Shown: positions 34,996-43,806 of the stretch, piece after piece
Layout of the letters: each line of letters starts with the position of its first letter
How positions within the stretch are numbered: the stretch's first letter is position 1
Assembly (NCBI GenBank): GCA_963710665.1
Contig: CAVQBC010000008.1
Location: 558,001 to 622,000 of the forward strand
DNA: 64,000 nt
Reading direction: 5' to 3'
DNA from: CAVQBC01 sp963710665
GTDB lineage: Bacteria; Actinomycetota; Thermoleophilia; Solirubrobacterales; Solirubrobacteraceae
The notes under the pieces: generated by a model
Told to the model about the DNA's origin: nothing
The model's database searches: none
The model's input: only the letters and a program-made list of their open reading frames with translations
Translations under genes and position numbers: made by a program

Positions 34996-35100
34996 CCGAA
35001 CAGGTTCCCCGTCCGTGGCGCGCTCCACACACGCGGGTGGGCGAGCGGCGTGACGACGGAGAGCGGCGTAACGAACGGGCGCGCCGCGGACCGCTGGTCC

Positions 35101-35373
35101 ATGCCCTCCTTCGGTGGTCTGCTCATCGTCGCGGCGATCGCGTTTGCGGCGCCGTTCGTCCTCCTCGACGCGATCGCGCTCGCCTCCACGTCGCTCGGGG
35201 TGCTGATCCCCGTGCTCAGGGACGCCGGGCAGAGCGGCTCGACGCTCGGCCGGCTCGTGATCGCGGCGGGCTCGATCGCGGACTCCGTCACCGGGCTCGC
35301 GCTCCTGCGCGCCGCCGGCGGGCGCGCGGCGCGCGAGGAGCCGGTCGAGGACGCGCCGCTGATGGCGATGTAA
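35101..35373 (+). pseudogene. CPA2 (Kef-type) antiporter remnant with internal deletion
   Basis: MPSFGGLLIVAAIAFAAPFV is helix 1 of a Kef-type exchanger, but it joins directly to ALASTSLGVLIPVLRDAGQS, GSTLGRLVIAAGSIAD, which belongs to helices 5-6. About 100 residues between them are missing, and the protein ends soon after in a charged tail. This is an in-frame deletion remnant of 90 residues, or 107 from GTG 35050. An intact-length relative lies at 36764. Confidence 0.6.
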
Positions 35374-35403
35374 CGGCGGGTGCGGCGCCGGGACTGCACG
35401 CGC

Positions 35404-36066
35404 ATGACCTCGCTGCAGACACCGCCGCGGCGCCCCGGCACGCTCGTCCGCCTGGCGTCGATCCCGCTCGTGGCCGGCATCCTCGTCCTCGGCGTCTGGA
35501 TCGCGGGCGGGGTGATCAGCAACGACTTCCACGCGTCGGTCGCGCTCACCACCGCATGGTTCGCGCTCGCCGGCGCGGCCTGCCTGGCGGTGGCGCTCAA
35601 GTCGCCCGCGTTCCGGGTGCCGGTCCTGGTCGCCTACGTCGTCACGGCCGGCGCGATCGGGGGCTTCCTCGGGCTCTCGATGCTCGACGAGCGGGTCGCG
35701 GACGAGCGCGTCGTGACCGGCACGCCGGCCGGCGAGTTGCCGGCGCCCCGCCGGGTCAACGTCGAGGTGGCCCGCGGCCGCTTGCGCTCCGGCGAGCACG
35801 CGACGCGCGGGACCGCCGCCGTCGTGCGCACGCCCGGCGGCCGCCGCGTGCTGACGCTCACGCGCTTCGACACCTCGCCCGGGCCCGACCTCCGCGTGCG
35901 GCTGCTGCGCGGGGAGCGCTCCGTCGACCTCGGCGCGCTGAAGGGCACGCGCGGCGACCAGCAGTACCGGATCCCCGCGGGCGCGCGGGTCGTGGGGGCG
36001 ACCGCCGTCATCTGGTGCCGCGCGTTCAGCGTCGCGTTCGGGAGCGCCGCGCTGCGACCGTCCTGA
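35404..36066 (+). CDS. Membrane-anchored DM13-domain protein
   Basis: A 220-residue protein with three hydrophobic helices (VRLASIPLVAGILVLGVWIA, ALTTAWFALAGAACLAVALK, VPVLVAYVVTAGAIGGFLGL) and a C-terminal extracytoplasmic DM13 domain: LTLTRFDTSPGPDLRVRLLR, LGALKGTRGDQQYRIPAGAR, AVIWCRAFSVAFGSA. The single conserved Cys in VIWCRAF is characteristic of DM13, which has been proposed to be a redox domain. Tail-to-tail with the FecCD remnant. Confidence 0.75.
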   Translation: MTSLQTPPRRPGTLVRLASIPLVAGILVLGVWIAGGVISNDFHASVALTTAWFALAGAACLAVALKSPAFRVPVLVAYVVTAGAIGGFLGLSMLDERVADERVVTGTPAGELPAPRRVNVEVARGRLRSGEHATRGTAAVVRTPGGRRVLTLTRFDTSPGPDLRVRLLRGERSVDLGALKGTRGDQQYRIPAGARVVGATAVIWCRAFSVAFGSAALRPS

Positions 36067-36075
36067 CGGCGCCCG

Positions 36076-36635
36076 TCACGACGCCAGGCCGGTGCGCGCC
36101 TGCTCGACGCCCTTCGCGAGCTTCACCGGGGTCGCCCCGCCGCGCCCGAGCGACCCGATCGCGAACACGAGCACGGCCGCGATCCCGGCGCCCGCGAACG
36201 CGAACCAGATGTAGCCGAGCAGGCCGCCGATGCCCAGCACCGTGACCGCCACCGCCGCGGCCAGCGCCGCGCCGGCATTGACGCCGAGGATGCCCGGCTC
36301 GGCGAGCGGGTTGCGGGTCACGCCCTGCATGACCGCCCCGGCGAGCCCGAGCGCCACACCCGCCATGAGCCCGATCAGGGTGCGGGGGCCGCGGACCTCG
36401 CGGACGATCAGTTGCGCCTGGTCGGACGCGTCGTAGCTCGTGAGCGCGCCGAGCGTCGCGTCGAGCGGGACCGTGCGGGAGCCCACCGCGAGGCTCAGCA
36501 CGCTCACCGCCGCGGCGACCGCGACGCACAGGAGCAGGCCGCCGAGGCGCCCCGGCCCGCGCCGGAGCAGCCCACGGGGCGGCGCGCGGCCCCGCTGCTC
36601 GCGCTCTCCTGCTCGATCGCGTCCGTCGTGGTCAT
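36076..36635 (-). pseudogene. FecCD-type iron-siderophore ABC permease remnant
   Basis: ATG 36635 begins MTTTDAIEQE; after a frame change (one G missing from the run near 36569) the frame gives LLRRGPGRLGGLLLCVAVAA, VSVLSLAVGSRTVPLDATLG, REVRGPRTLIGLMAGVALGL and AGAVMQGVTRNPLAEPGILG, the classic FecCD core. The protein stops after GRGGATPVKLAKG, about half the normal 330 residues, so the C-terminal half is gone. An iron-box palindrome precedes it. Confidence 0.7.
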
Positions 36636-36664
36636 CGTGGGCGTCCCGCCGCCGAGCGGCGCAT

Positions 36665-36680
36665 CTTAGGGCACCCTAAG
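36665..36680. promoter_or_regulatory. DtxR/IdeR-type iron box
   Basis: CTTAGGGCACCCTAAG is palindromic except for the central two bases and carries the TTAGG...CCTAA arms of DtxR/IdeR operators. It lies 30 bases upstream of the FecCD remnant and about 84 bases before the divergent antiporter. Confidence 0.6.
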
Positions 36681-36763
36681 TACCGCGCGCGGTCTCCTGC
36701 CGTGTGGTTGACTGCGCGCCGAGGAGCCCCCTTGGCGCGGATCCACGTCACCGGCGGACCGAG

Positions 36764-37988
36764 GTGAGCGTCGCCTTCGCGCAGGGCGACGCGCTCCTGC
36801 TCGGGGTCAACGGGGGCTTCTTCCTGGCGATCGTCACCGTGGCGGCGGTCTCCGCGCTGGCCGCGGCGCTGCTGGGCCGCGTCCTGCCGATCCCGGTGGT
36901 CGTGCTCGAGATCCTCCTCGGCATCGTCATCGGGCCCGACGTGCTCGGGCTCGCCGAGGCGGACGACTTCATCCAGTTCTTCGCGAACCTCGGCCTCGGG
37001 ATGCTGTTCTTCTTCGCCGGCTACGAGATCGACTTCGCGCGCGTCCGCGGCATCCCGCTGCGCCTGGCGGTACTCGGCTGGCTGCTCTCGCTGGCGATCG
37101 CCTACGGGCTCGGCGGGCTGCTCGCGCTGGCGGGCGTCGTGCTCTCGCTGGTCTTCACCGGCTCGGCGTTGGCGACCACCGCGATCGGCACGCTGATCCC
37201 GATGCTGCGCGACGCCGGCGAGCTGCACACGCCGTTCGGGACGCTGCTCCTCGCGGCCGGCGCGACCGGCGAGTTCGGGCCGATCCTCCTCGTCACGCTG
37301 GTCCTCTCCACGACGAGCCCGCTCCACAACGCCGCGATCCTCGTGCTGTTCATCGCGCTCGCGGTGGTCGCCGCGGTGTTCGCCATCCGGTCCGTCAGCC
37401 GCGGCTACGACGTCCTCGAGCGCACGCTGGAGAGCAGCGGCCAGCTCGCCGTGCGCCTCTCGGTGGTCATGGTCTTCGCGCTCGTCGCGCTCGCCGCGGA
37501 GCTCGGGCTCGACCTCCTGCTGGGCGGGTTCGTGGCCGGGCATCATCACCCGCGCGGCGCTCACCGGCCGCGAGGTCGAGCGCTTCGAGTCGAAGCTCGT
37601 CGCCGTCGGCTACGGGTTCTTCATCCCGTTCTTCTTCATCGTCAGCGGGGTGAAGTTCGATCTCGACGCGCTGCTCGGCAGCCCCGAGACCCTCTACAAG
37701 CTGCCGCTCTTCCTCGGCCTGATGCTGGTCGTCCGCGGCATCCCCGCGCTCGTGCTCTACCGCCGCGTGCTGGGGAGCCGCGACCGCCTCGCCCTGGCCT
37801 TCTTCAGCGCCACCGAGCTGCCGCTCGTGGTCGCGATCACGACGATCGCGGTCGACGGCGGGCACATGCGCACCACCACCGCGGCCTCGCTGGTGGGCGC
37901 GGCGATCCTCTCGACGATGATCTTCCCGCTGGTCGGCCTGCGGCTCCGCGGCGTCCGCGACCCGGCGCTCGTCACGGCGACGCCGTGA
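36764..37988 (+). pseudogene. CPA2 cation/proton antiporter, one frameshift
   Basis: From GTG 36764 (GAGG just upstream) the protein has GRVLPIPVVVLEILLGIVIG, NLGLGMLFFFAGYEIDFARV, GSALATTAIGTLIPMLRDAG and GELHTPFGTLLLAAGATGEF, the Kef/CPA2 core. At GGFVAG the frame changes; removing one G from 37538-37540 restores GIITRAALTGREVERFESKL and four more helices to 37988. The repaired protein of about 408 residues is normal length and has no TrkA-N domain. Confidence 0.75.
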
Positions 37989-38022
37989 CGCGCGCCGGCT
38001 GGCCACTACTGTTCCCGCCGCG

Positions 38023-38862
38023 ATGACCGCGAACGGCACCCCGGCGATCATCACCGTGGCGATCACCGGCGCGATTCCGACCACGCGGGACAACCCTGCG
38101 GTCCCCGTCACGCCCGCCCAGCAGGTCGAATCGGCGCACGAGGCGTTCGAGGCCGGCGCGACGGTCTGCCACATCCACGTTCGTGACAGCGACCAGCGGC
38201 CGTCGTCGGACCCGGGTCGCTTCGCGGCAGTCCAGGACGGCCTGCGCCGCCATTGCCCCGGGATGATCGTGCAGTTCTCGACCGGCGGTCGCGGGCGCGC
38301 TCACGCGGAGCGCGCCGGGCCCCTGCGGCTCCGTCCCGAGATGGCCTCGCTCGCGACCGGGTCGGTGAACTTCCCCGAGCAGGTCTACGACAACCCGCCC
38401 GACGTGGTGGAGGCCTTCGCCGGCACGATGCTCGAGCTCGAGATCAAGCCGGAGATCGAGGTCTTCGACCTCGCGATGCTCTACGCCGCGGCGGGCCTGC
38501 TCGAGCGCGGCCTCATCCGGATGCCCGTCCACGTCCAGCTCGTGCTCGGCATCCGCAACGCGCTGCCCGCGCGCGAGGCGCTGGTCGACTTCTTCGCCGC
38601 CGAGCTCGCCGAGGTGCTCCCCGGCGCCACCTGGACGTGCGCTGCCATCGGACGCTCGCAGCTCGACGCCAACCGCTGGTCGCTGGCGCGCGGCGGGCAC
38701 GTGCGAACGGGGCTCGAGGACAACCTCTACTTCGAACGTGGCCGCCTCGCCCGCTCGAACGCCGAGCTGGTCGCCCGCGCCGCCGACCTGTGCGCCGAGT
38801 ACGGCCGCCGGCCCGCCGGCCAGGAGGAGGCGCGGGCACTGCTGGGCGTGCGGGGCGGCTAG
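38023..38862 (+). CDS. BKACE (beta-keto acid cleavage) family enzyme
   Basis: A 279-residue TIM-barrel enzyme. VCHIHVRD carries the two zinc-binding His, SLATGSVNFP is near the middle, and GGHVRTGLEDNLYFERG near residue 226 is the C-terminal signature. BKACE enzymes condense a beta-keto acid with acetyl-CoA to give acetoacetate and a CoA ester; the best known acts in lysine fermentation. Here it faces the dehydroshikimate cluster and overlaps the end of the Nramp-like gene by four bases. Confidence 0.85.
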   Translation: MTANGTPAIITVAITGAIPTTRDNPAVPVTPAQQVESAHEAFEAGATVCHIHVRDSDQRPSSDPGRFAAVQDGLRRHCPGMIVQFSTGGRGRAHAERAGPLRLRPEMASLATGSVNFPEQVYDNPPDVVEAFAGTMLELEIKPEIEVFDLAMLYAAAGLLERGLIRMPVHVQLVLGIRNALPAREALVDFFAAELAEVLPGATWTCAAIGRSQLDANRWSLARGGHVRTGLEDNLYFERGRLARSNAELVARAADLCAEYGRRPAGQEEARALLGVRGG

Positions 38863-40301
38863 ACCAGCTTCCCGATCTCGTTGACCGCGACGATCGCCGA
38901 GGTCGCGCCGAGCATGAGGATGCTCCACACGAGCACGGCGAGCCGCACGCCGCGGATCCGCAGCGGCGGCGGGAGGAGGCGCCGGTTGATCGCGATCAGC
39001 AGGAACGTGTAGATGAACATCGTCACGCCGCCGAGCACCGTGGCGATGGTCACCAGCGCGAGCGGCTGGTCGAAGCCGAGGGCGAGGATCGCGATGCCGA
39101 AGGCCAGCAGCGTCCAGGCGACCGTGAAGTACAGGCGGCTCTCGGTCCAGCGCCGGCTGCCGCGCAGGTAGCCGACCCGCAGCACGTCGGCGACCAGGCG
39201 CGACACGTAGTCGACGATGCCCAGGGCGGCGGCGAACAGGCTGACGGCGCCGATGGCCAGGAACAGGGTGCCGAACCACGGCGCGACGGCGTCGTCGAGG
39301 ACCTGGCTCTCGAGCTGGATGAAGTCGAAGCCGCTCTCCGCCGGCAGGTCGGGGTTGCGGTACACGGTCGCGTAGGCGACCAGCGAGAACACGACGATCG
39401 CCAGCCCGCCGATGCAGGCGAAGGTGACGAACTGCTCGATGTTGGCCCGCCGCCACCACACGCGCCAGCGCGCGAGGTTGGCCTCGTCGGGCGGGAAGCG
39501 GTAGCCCCGGCCGGAGGGCGCGGCCTCCTCGCGGCCGGTCACCGGCGACACCACGCGCGGGGCGTAGCGGCCCATCCCGTAGCCCTTGTCGCGGATCCAG
39601 TTGCTCTGCACGAGGTTGTTCGCGCCGCCCGCCCCGGAGGCCGCGAGGGCGCCGGCCAGGATCGCGAACTCGATCTCGCTCGGGAAGGTGCCGACGCTCG
39701 TGACCGCCTGGCCGAGGTCCGCGTACTGGTCGACGCCGACCGCCGTGAGCAGCGCGATCACGATGAACACCACGACCGCGCCGATCTTGAGCAGCTGGAG
39801 CCGCTCGACCGTGGTGTAGACCACCGGCGAGGCCGTCAGCGCGACCCCGATCGCGAGCATGCCGGCGATGGCGATCAGGTTGGCGTCGCCGCCGCCGAGC
39901 AGGAACGTGGTGATGGTCGCCGCGCTCGTCGCCCACGCGGGCCAGATCGTGGGGATCACCGCGCAGGCCACCATCAGCAGCCCGAAGGGCTTCCACAGCC
40001 GCTGGAACCCCGTGACCGCCGTCTCCCCGGTCGCGAGCGTGTAGCGCTCGATCTCCATGTTGATGAAGTACTGGGTGAGGATCCCGACGACCGCGGCCCA
40101 CAGGAACACGAGCCCGGCCTTGGAGGCGATGAACGGATAGAGGACGTACTCGCCGGTCGCGATCCCGACGCCGAGCAGGATCACGCTGGGGCCGATCAGC
40201 TTGCGCAGCGGCGCGGGCTCGGGCATGTCGCGCTCCTGCACCGGGCCGATCCCCGCCTCCCCGGGTGGCGGCGTTTCGCGTTCCAGCGCCTGCGAGCTCA
40301 T
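38859..40301 (-). CDS. Nramp-related divalent cation transporter-like protein
   Basis: A 480-residue protein with about eleven helices. The order of helices and the opening LRKLIGPSVILLGVGIATGE resemble Nramp transporters, but the DPGN and MPH metal-site motifs are replaced by GVGIATGEY and ASGAGGANNLVQ, so the substrate may not be Mn2+/Fe2+. A long loop with Arg-rich sequence lies between helices 7 and 8. ATG 40301 overlaps the stop of the upstream dehydratase gene (ATGA), so both are one operon. Confidence 0.7.
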   Translation of the reverse strand: MSSQALERETPPPGEAGIGPVQERDMPEPAPLRKLIGPSVILLGVGIATGEYVLYPFIASKAGLVFLWAAVVGILTQYFINMEIERYTLATGETAVTGFQRLWKPFGLLMVACAVIPTIWPAWATSAATITTFLLGGGDANLIAIAGMLAIGVALTASPVVYTTVERLQLLKIGAVVVFIVIALLTAVGVDQYADLGQAVTSVGTFPSEIEFAILAGALAASGAGGANNLVQSNWIRDKGYGMGRYAPRVVSPVTGREEAAPSGRGYRFPPDEANLARWRVWWRRANIEQFVTFACIGGLAIVVFSLVAYATVYRNPDLPAESGFDFIQLESQVLDDAVAPWFGTLFLAIGAVSLFAAALGIVDYVSRLVADVLRVGYLRGSRRWTESRLYFTVAWTLLAFGIAILALGFDQPLALVTIATVLGGVTMFIYTFLLIAINRRLLPPPLRIRGVRLAVLVWSILMLGATSAIVAVNEIGKLV

Positions 40302-42169
40302 CGAGGGCTCCTCTCCATGTGCGGTTCGGTGGCCGGTCCTCGCTGGGCGGCCATGCGGACGGGTGAGTTGGCGGCGCCGAAGCCGTCGTAGGTGCCGCGC
40401 CGCTCGACGACCTCGAAGAACAGGCGGAACCCGACCATCGCCGTGTAGAAGTGGAGGAGCTCGCCGCCCTCGCTGCGGTCGTAGAGCACGCCGAGCGCCC
40501 GCATCGCGTCGATCAGGTCCGGCTCGAGGTCGGTCCGCGCCGCCAGGTCGTCGTAGTAGTTGCCGGGGATGGGCAGCAGCGGCACGCCGCGCCCGCGCAT
40601 CGACGCCGCGACCGCGAGCGCGTCGTCGCAGGCGAAGGCGACGTGCTGGAGCTCGGCCGCGTCGGCGTGCGGGCCGCCGCCGAGCAGCGGGACGCTGAGC
40701 GCGAGGCGCACGCTGCCGTCGCCGCTGGTCACCGCGCGGCTGCGGACCAGCCCGTCGGGGGCGGCGAGCTCCAGGCTGTCCCGTGGCTCGAGGCCGAGGA
40801 CCGACCGGTAGAAGAGCGCCGCCTCGTCGAAGGCGTCGAACGGGTGCGCGAGCGCGACGTGGTCGATGTGGGTCAGCTCGCCCGCCCACCCACGGGCGCC
40901 GGAGCCCGTGGCGGTGAAGTCCGCGAGCCAGCTCGCCGCGTCGCCGGCGCGGGTCCGGCAGAAGAACACCGAGGTGCCGTCCGGGGCGGCGATCGCCGAC
41001 AGGTCGGCCTCGCCGGGGCCGCGGCGGCGGGTGAGCACCGGCGCCAGCAGCGACTCGGCCCGCGCCGCCGAGCGGTCGGGGTCGGCGCTCTCGACCGCGA
41101 GGGCGACGACCCGGCGGTCGCCCGGGGGTCCCGCGGTCGGCTGCGGCTCGCCGCGGTTGAGCACGATGTGGGCCCCGCCGTGGCGCCACAGCCCGACCGG
41201 CTTGGAGCGGTGCTCGCCCTCGTGGAGGAACCCCATCGCCCGCAGCAGGCCCTCGGCCCCGGGCACGGCGGCCGGCTCGACCGCGAGCTCGACGAACGCG
41301 TAGCCGCGCAGCGCCGCGGGGGCCGGGAGGCCGTCCCGGGCCGGGCGGCCGTCGGGCCGCGCCGGCAGCCGCTCCTCGAGCGCCAGCAGCGAGCGCATGG
41401 CGTCGACCGCCGTGCGGTCCGGGTCGGCCTGCCGGAAGACGTCGTTGAAGACCTCGAGGGACAGCGGTCCCCGGTACCCGGCCGCGAGCACGTGGCCGAC
41501 GAACGCGGCGAGGTCGAAGCCGCCCTGGCCCGGGAAGCAGCGGTAGTGCCGGCTCCACTGCAGCACGTCCATCCCGAGGCGCGGGGCGTCGGCGAGCTGG
41601 AGGAAGAAGATCCGCTCGCCGGGGATGGCGCGGATCCCGGCCGGGTCGGCGCGCCGCGAGAGGATGTGGAAGCTGTCGAGGCCCACGCCCAGCGCGGGGT
41701 GGTCCGCCGCCGCGACGATCCGCCATGCGTGGTCGTACTCGCGGACGTGGCGGCCCCAGGCCAGCGCCTCGTAGGCGATGCGCATGCCCCGCTCGGCGGC
41801 GCGCTCCGCGAGCTCTGCCAGCTGGGCGGCCGCGAGGGCGTCGTCGTCGACCGCGCCGGGGGAGACGCTCGAGCAGACCAGCATGGTCCTCGCCCCGAGC
41901 TCCTCCATGACGTCGAGCTTGCGCTCCGCCCGGCGCAGGTTGCGCGCCAGCACGGCCGCCGGCACCGCCTCGAAGTCCCGGAACGGCTGGTAGAGCTCGA
42001 TCGCCAGGCCGAGGGCCTCGGCCCGCCGTCGCACCTCGGCCGGGGCGAGCGGCGACGCGATGAGGTCGTTCTCGAAGAGCTCGACGCCGTCGAACCCGGC
42101 GCCGGCCGCCGCCGCGAGCTTGTCCTCGAGCGTGCCGCTCAGCGACACCGTGGCGATCGAGCGGCGCAC
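40298..42169 (-). CDS. quiC: 3-dehydroshikimate dehydratase fused to HPPD-like domain
   Basis: A 623-residue two-domain protein. Residues 1 to about 270 form an AP-endonuclease-like barrel (SIATVSLSGTLEDKLAAAAG, FDGVELFENDLI, LGVGLDSFHILSRRADPAGI, IFFLQLADAPRLGMDVLQWS). Residues from about 285 form a vicinal-oxygen-chelate domain like 4-hydroxyphenylpyruvate dioxygenase, with metal ligands in HIDHVALAHP, LQHVAFACDD and RLFFEVVERRG. The QuiC1 type of this fusion converts 3-dehydroshikimate to protocatechuate. GTG 42169; starts just after the dehydrogenase stop. Confidence 0.85.
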   Translation of the reverse strand: MRRSIATVSLSGTLEDKLAAAAGAGFDGVELFENDLIASPLAPAEVRRRAEALGLAIELYQPFRDFEAVPAAVLARNLRRAERKLDVMEELGARTMLVCSSVSPGAVDDDALAAAQLAELAERAAERGMRIAYEALAWGRHVREYDHAWRIVAAADHPALGVGLDSFHILSRRADPAGIRAIPGERIFFLQLADAPRLGMDVLQWSRHYRCFPGQGGFDLAAFVGHVLAAGYRGPLSLEVFNDVFRQADPDRTAVDAMRSLLALEERLPARPDGRPARDGLPAPAALRGYAFVELAVEPAAVPGAEGLLRAMGFLHEGEHRSKPVGLWRHGGAHIVLNRGEPQPTAGPPGDRRVVALAVESADPDRSAARAESLLAPVLTRRRGPGEADLSAIAAPDGTSVFFCRTRAGDAASWLADFTATGSGARGWAGELTHIDHVALAHPFDAFDEAALFYRSVLGLEPRDSLELAAPDGLVRSRAVTSGDGSVRLALSVPLLGGGPHADAAELQHVAFACDDALAVAASMRGRGVPLLPIPGNYYDDLAARTDLEPDLIDAMRALGVLYDRSEGGELLHFYTAMVGFRLFFEVVERRGTYDGFGAANSPVRMAAQRGPATEPHMERSPR

Positions 42170-42171
42170 GG

Positions 42172-43053
42172 CTAGCGGGCCCCCGGGATCGCCGCGAGGT
42201 CGCGCAGCATCCGCTCGCGGTCGGGCGTCCGGCCGGTGAACAGGTGCAGCGCCTCCGCCGCCTGGAGGACCGCCATGCCGCCGCCGTCGAGCGTCCGGCA
42301 CCCGGCGGCGCGGGCGTCGCGCAGCAGCTCGGTCTCGAGCGGCCGGTACACGACGTCGGCGACCCACAGGCCGGGACGCAGGAGCCCGCGCGGCACCGCC
42401 GTCCCGGGCCGCGCGGCCATCCCGGTGGGCGTGGCGTGGATCAGGCCGTCGGCCGCGGCCACCTCGGCCGGGAGGTCGTCCGCGTCGGCGGCGGCCACCC
42501 GCGCGGCCCCGAAGCGCCGGCCGAGCAGGCGCGCGAGCTCCCGCGCGCGCCCCGGCCCCTCGTCGAGGATCGCGAGCCGCCCGGCCCCGAGCGTGAGCAC
42601 GGCGTGCGCGACGGCCGCGCCGGCGCCGCCGGCGCCCACCAGCACGACGCGGTCGAGCGCGGCGCCGGGCAGGCCGCGGGCGAAGCTCTCGGCGAACCCC
42701 GAGGTATCGGTGTTGTGGCCGACCGCGCGGCCGTCGTCGAACACGACCGTGTTGACGGCGCCCAGGGCGGCGGCGTCGGGGGAGACCTCGTCGAGGTGCT
42801 CGAGCACCGCCTGCTTGCACGGATGCGTGATGTTCAGGCCGTCGAAGCCGGCCCGGTGCGCCGTGCGCACGAGCCCGCCGACGCCCGCGCCCGCGTGCGC
42901 CGGGTCGTCGAGGTCGAGCAGCTCGTAGCGGTAGCGCAGGCCGAGCCGGGCCGCCTCGCGCTCGTGCAGGGCGGGGCTCAGCGAGGCGCCGATCCCCGCA
43001 CCGATGAGGCCGACGACGAAGCCGTCGCCGGCGTGGTGTCCGTCTCCTCCCAT
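42172..43053 (-). CDS. aroE: Shikimate/quinate dehydrogenase
   Basis: A 293-residue protein: GLIGAGIGASLSPALHEREA, GFDGLNITHPCKQAVLEHLD (catalytic Lys), LGAVNTVVF, GHNTDTSGFAESF, VLVGAGGAGAAVAHAVLTLG (dinucleotide fold), IHATPTGMAARPGTAV. Next to the dehydroshikimate dehydratase this is more likely a catabolic quinate/shikimate dehydrogenase than the biosynthetic AroE. It is first in the three-gene operon and divergent from tetR. Confidence 0.85.
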   Translation of the reverse strand: MGGDGHHAGDGFVVGLIGAGIGASLSPALHEREAARLGLRYRYELLDLDDPAHAGAGVGGLVRTAHRAGFDGLNITHPCKQAVLEHLDEVSPDAAALGAVNTVVFDDGRAVGHNTDTSGFAESFARGLPGAALDRVVLVGAGGAGAAVAHAVLTLGAGRLAILDEGPGRARELARLLGRRFGAARVAAADADDLPAEVAAADGLIHATPTGMAARPGTAVPRGLLRPGLWVADVVYRPLETELLRDARAAGCRTLDGGGMAVLQAAEALHLFTGRTPDRERMLRDLAAIPGAR

Positions 43054-43071
43054 GACCCCCGCACCGAATGT

Positions 43072-43089
43072 ACGAACCAGTACGTTCGT
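43072..43089. promoter_or_regulatory. Probable TetR operator in the divergent promoter
   Basis: ACGAACCAGTACGTTCGT is a 6-6-6 perfect dyad (ACGAAC / GTTCGT) in the 90-base gap between the aroE-type and tetR starts. It is placed to control both operons. Confidence 0.6.
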
Positions 43090-43143
43090 TCCCCGGGCTC
43101 ATCGGTCTCAAACGGCGCGGGGGCAACCGTAGACTCCACCCCG

Positions 43144-43806
43144 ATGACGGGATCCCAGGCCGCGGACGAGGTGGTCACGGAGCACCGGCGCGATCCCGGC
43201 CGCACGCGCAACGAGATCCTCGAGGTCGCGACGCGCGAGTTCGTGGAGCGGGGCTACGCGGGGGCGCGGGTCGACGACATCGCCGCCCGTACGAGCACCA
43301 CGAAGCGCATGATCTACTACTACTTCGGGGGCAAGGAGCAGCTCTACATCGCGGTGCTCGAGCGCGCGTACGCGGAGATCCGCAGCGCCGAGCAGGACGT
43401 CGACGTCGACCACCTCGACCCGACCGCCGCGATCCGCCGCCTGGCCGAGCTCACGTTCGACCACCACGAGTCCCATCCGGACTTCATCCGGCTCGTCAGC
43501 ATCGAGAACATCCACCACGCCGAGCACATGGCGAAGTCCACGCGGCTCGCGAACCTCAACACGCCGGCGATCGACCTGATCGCGGGGATCCTCGAGCGCG
43601 GTCGCGCCGACGGCTCCTTCCGTCGCGAGGTGGACGCCGTCGACCTCCACATGATGATCAGCGCCTTCTGCGTGTTCCGGGTCGCCAACCGCCACACGTT
43701 CGGCACGATCTTCGGCCGCGACCTGACCGATCCCGCCCTCCGCGACGGGTACCGGCAGATGCTCGGGGACATGGTCGTGGACTACCTGCGCCGGGGCGAG
43801 GCATGA
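43144..43806 (+). CDS. TetR-family regulator
   Basis: A 220-residue protein with an N-terminal HTH (RNEILEVATREFVERGYAGA, RVDDIAARTSTTKRMIYYYF, GGKEQLYIAVLERAY) and a helical ligand domain (FDHHESHPDFIRLVSIENIH, HAEHMAKSTRLANLNTPAID) of the type found in regulators of aromatic and acyl-CoA pathways. It overlaps the P450 gene by ATGA and is divergent from the dehydroshikimate operon. Probable ligand is a pathway intermediate; inferred from position. Confidence 0.85.
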   Translation: MTGSQAADEVVTEHRRDPGRTRNEILEVATREFVERGYAGARVDDIAARTSTTKRMIYYYFGGKEQLYIAVLERAYAEIRSAEQDVDVDHLDPTAAIRRLAELTFDHHESHPDFIRLVSIENIHHAEHMAKSTRLANLNTPAIDLIAGILERGRADGSFRREVDAVDLHMMISAFCVFRVANRHTFGTIFGRDLTDPALRDGYRQMLGDMVVDYLRRGEA

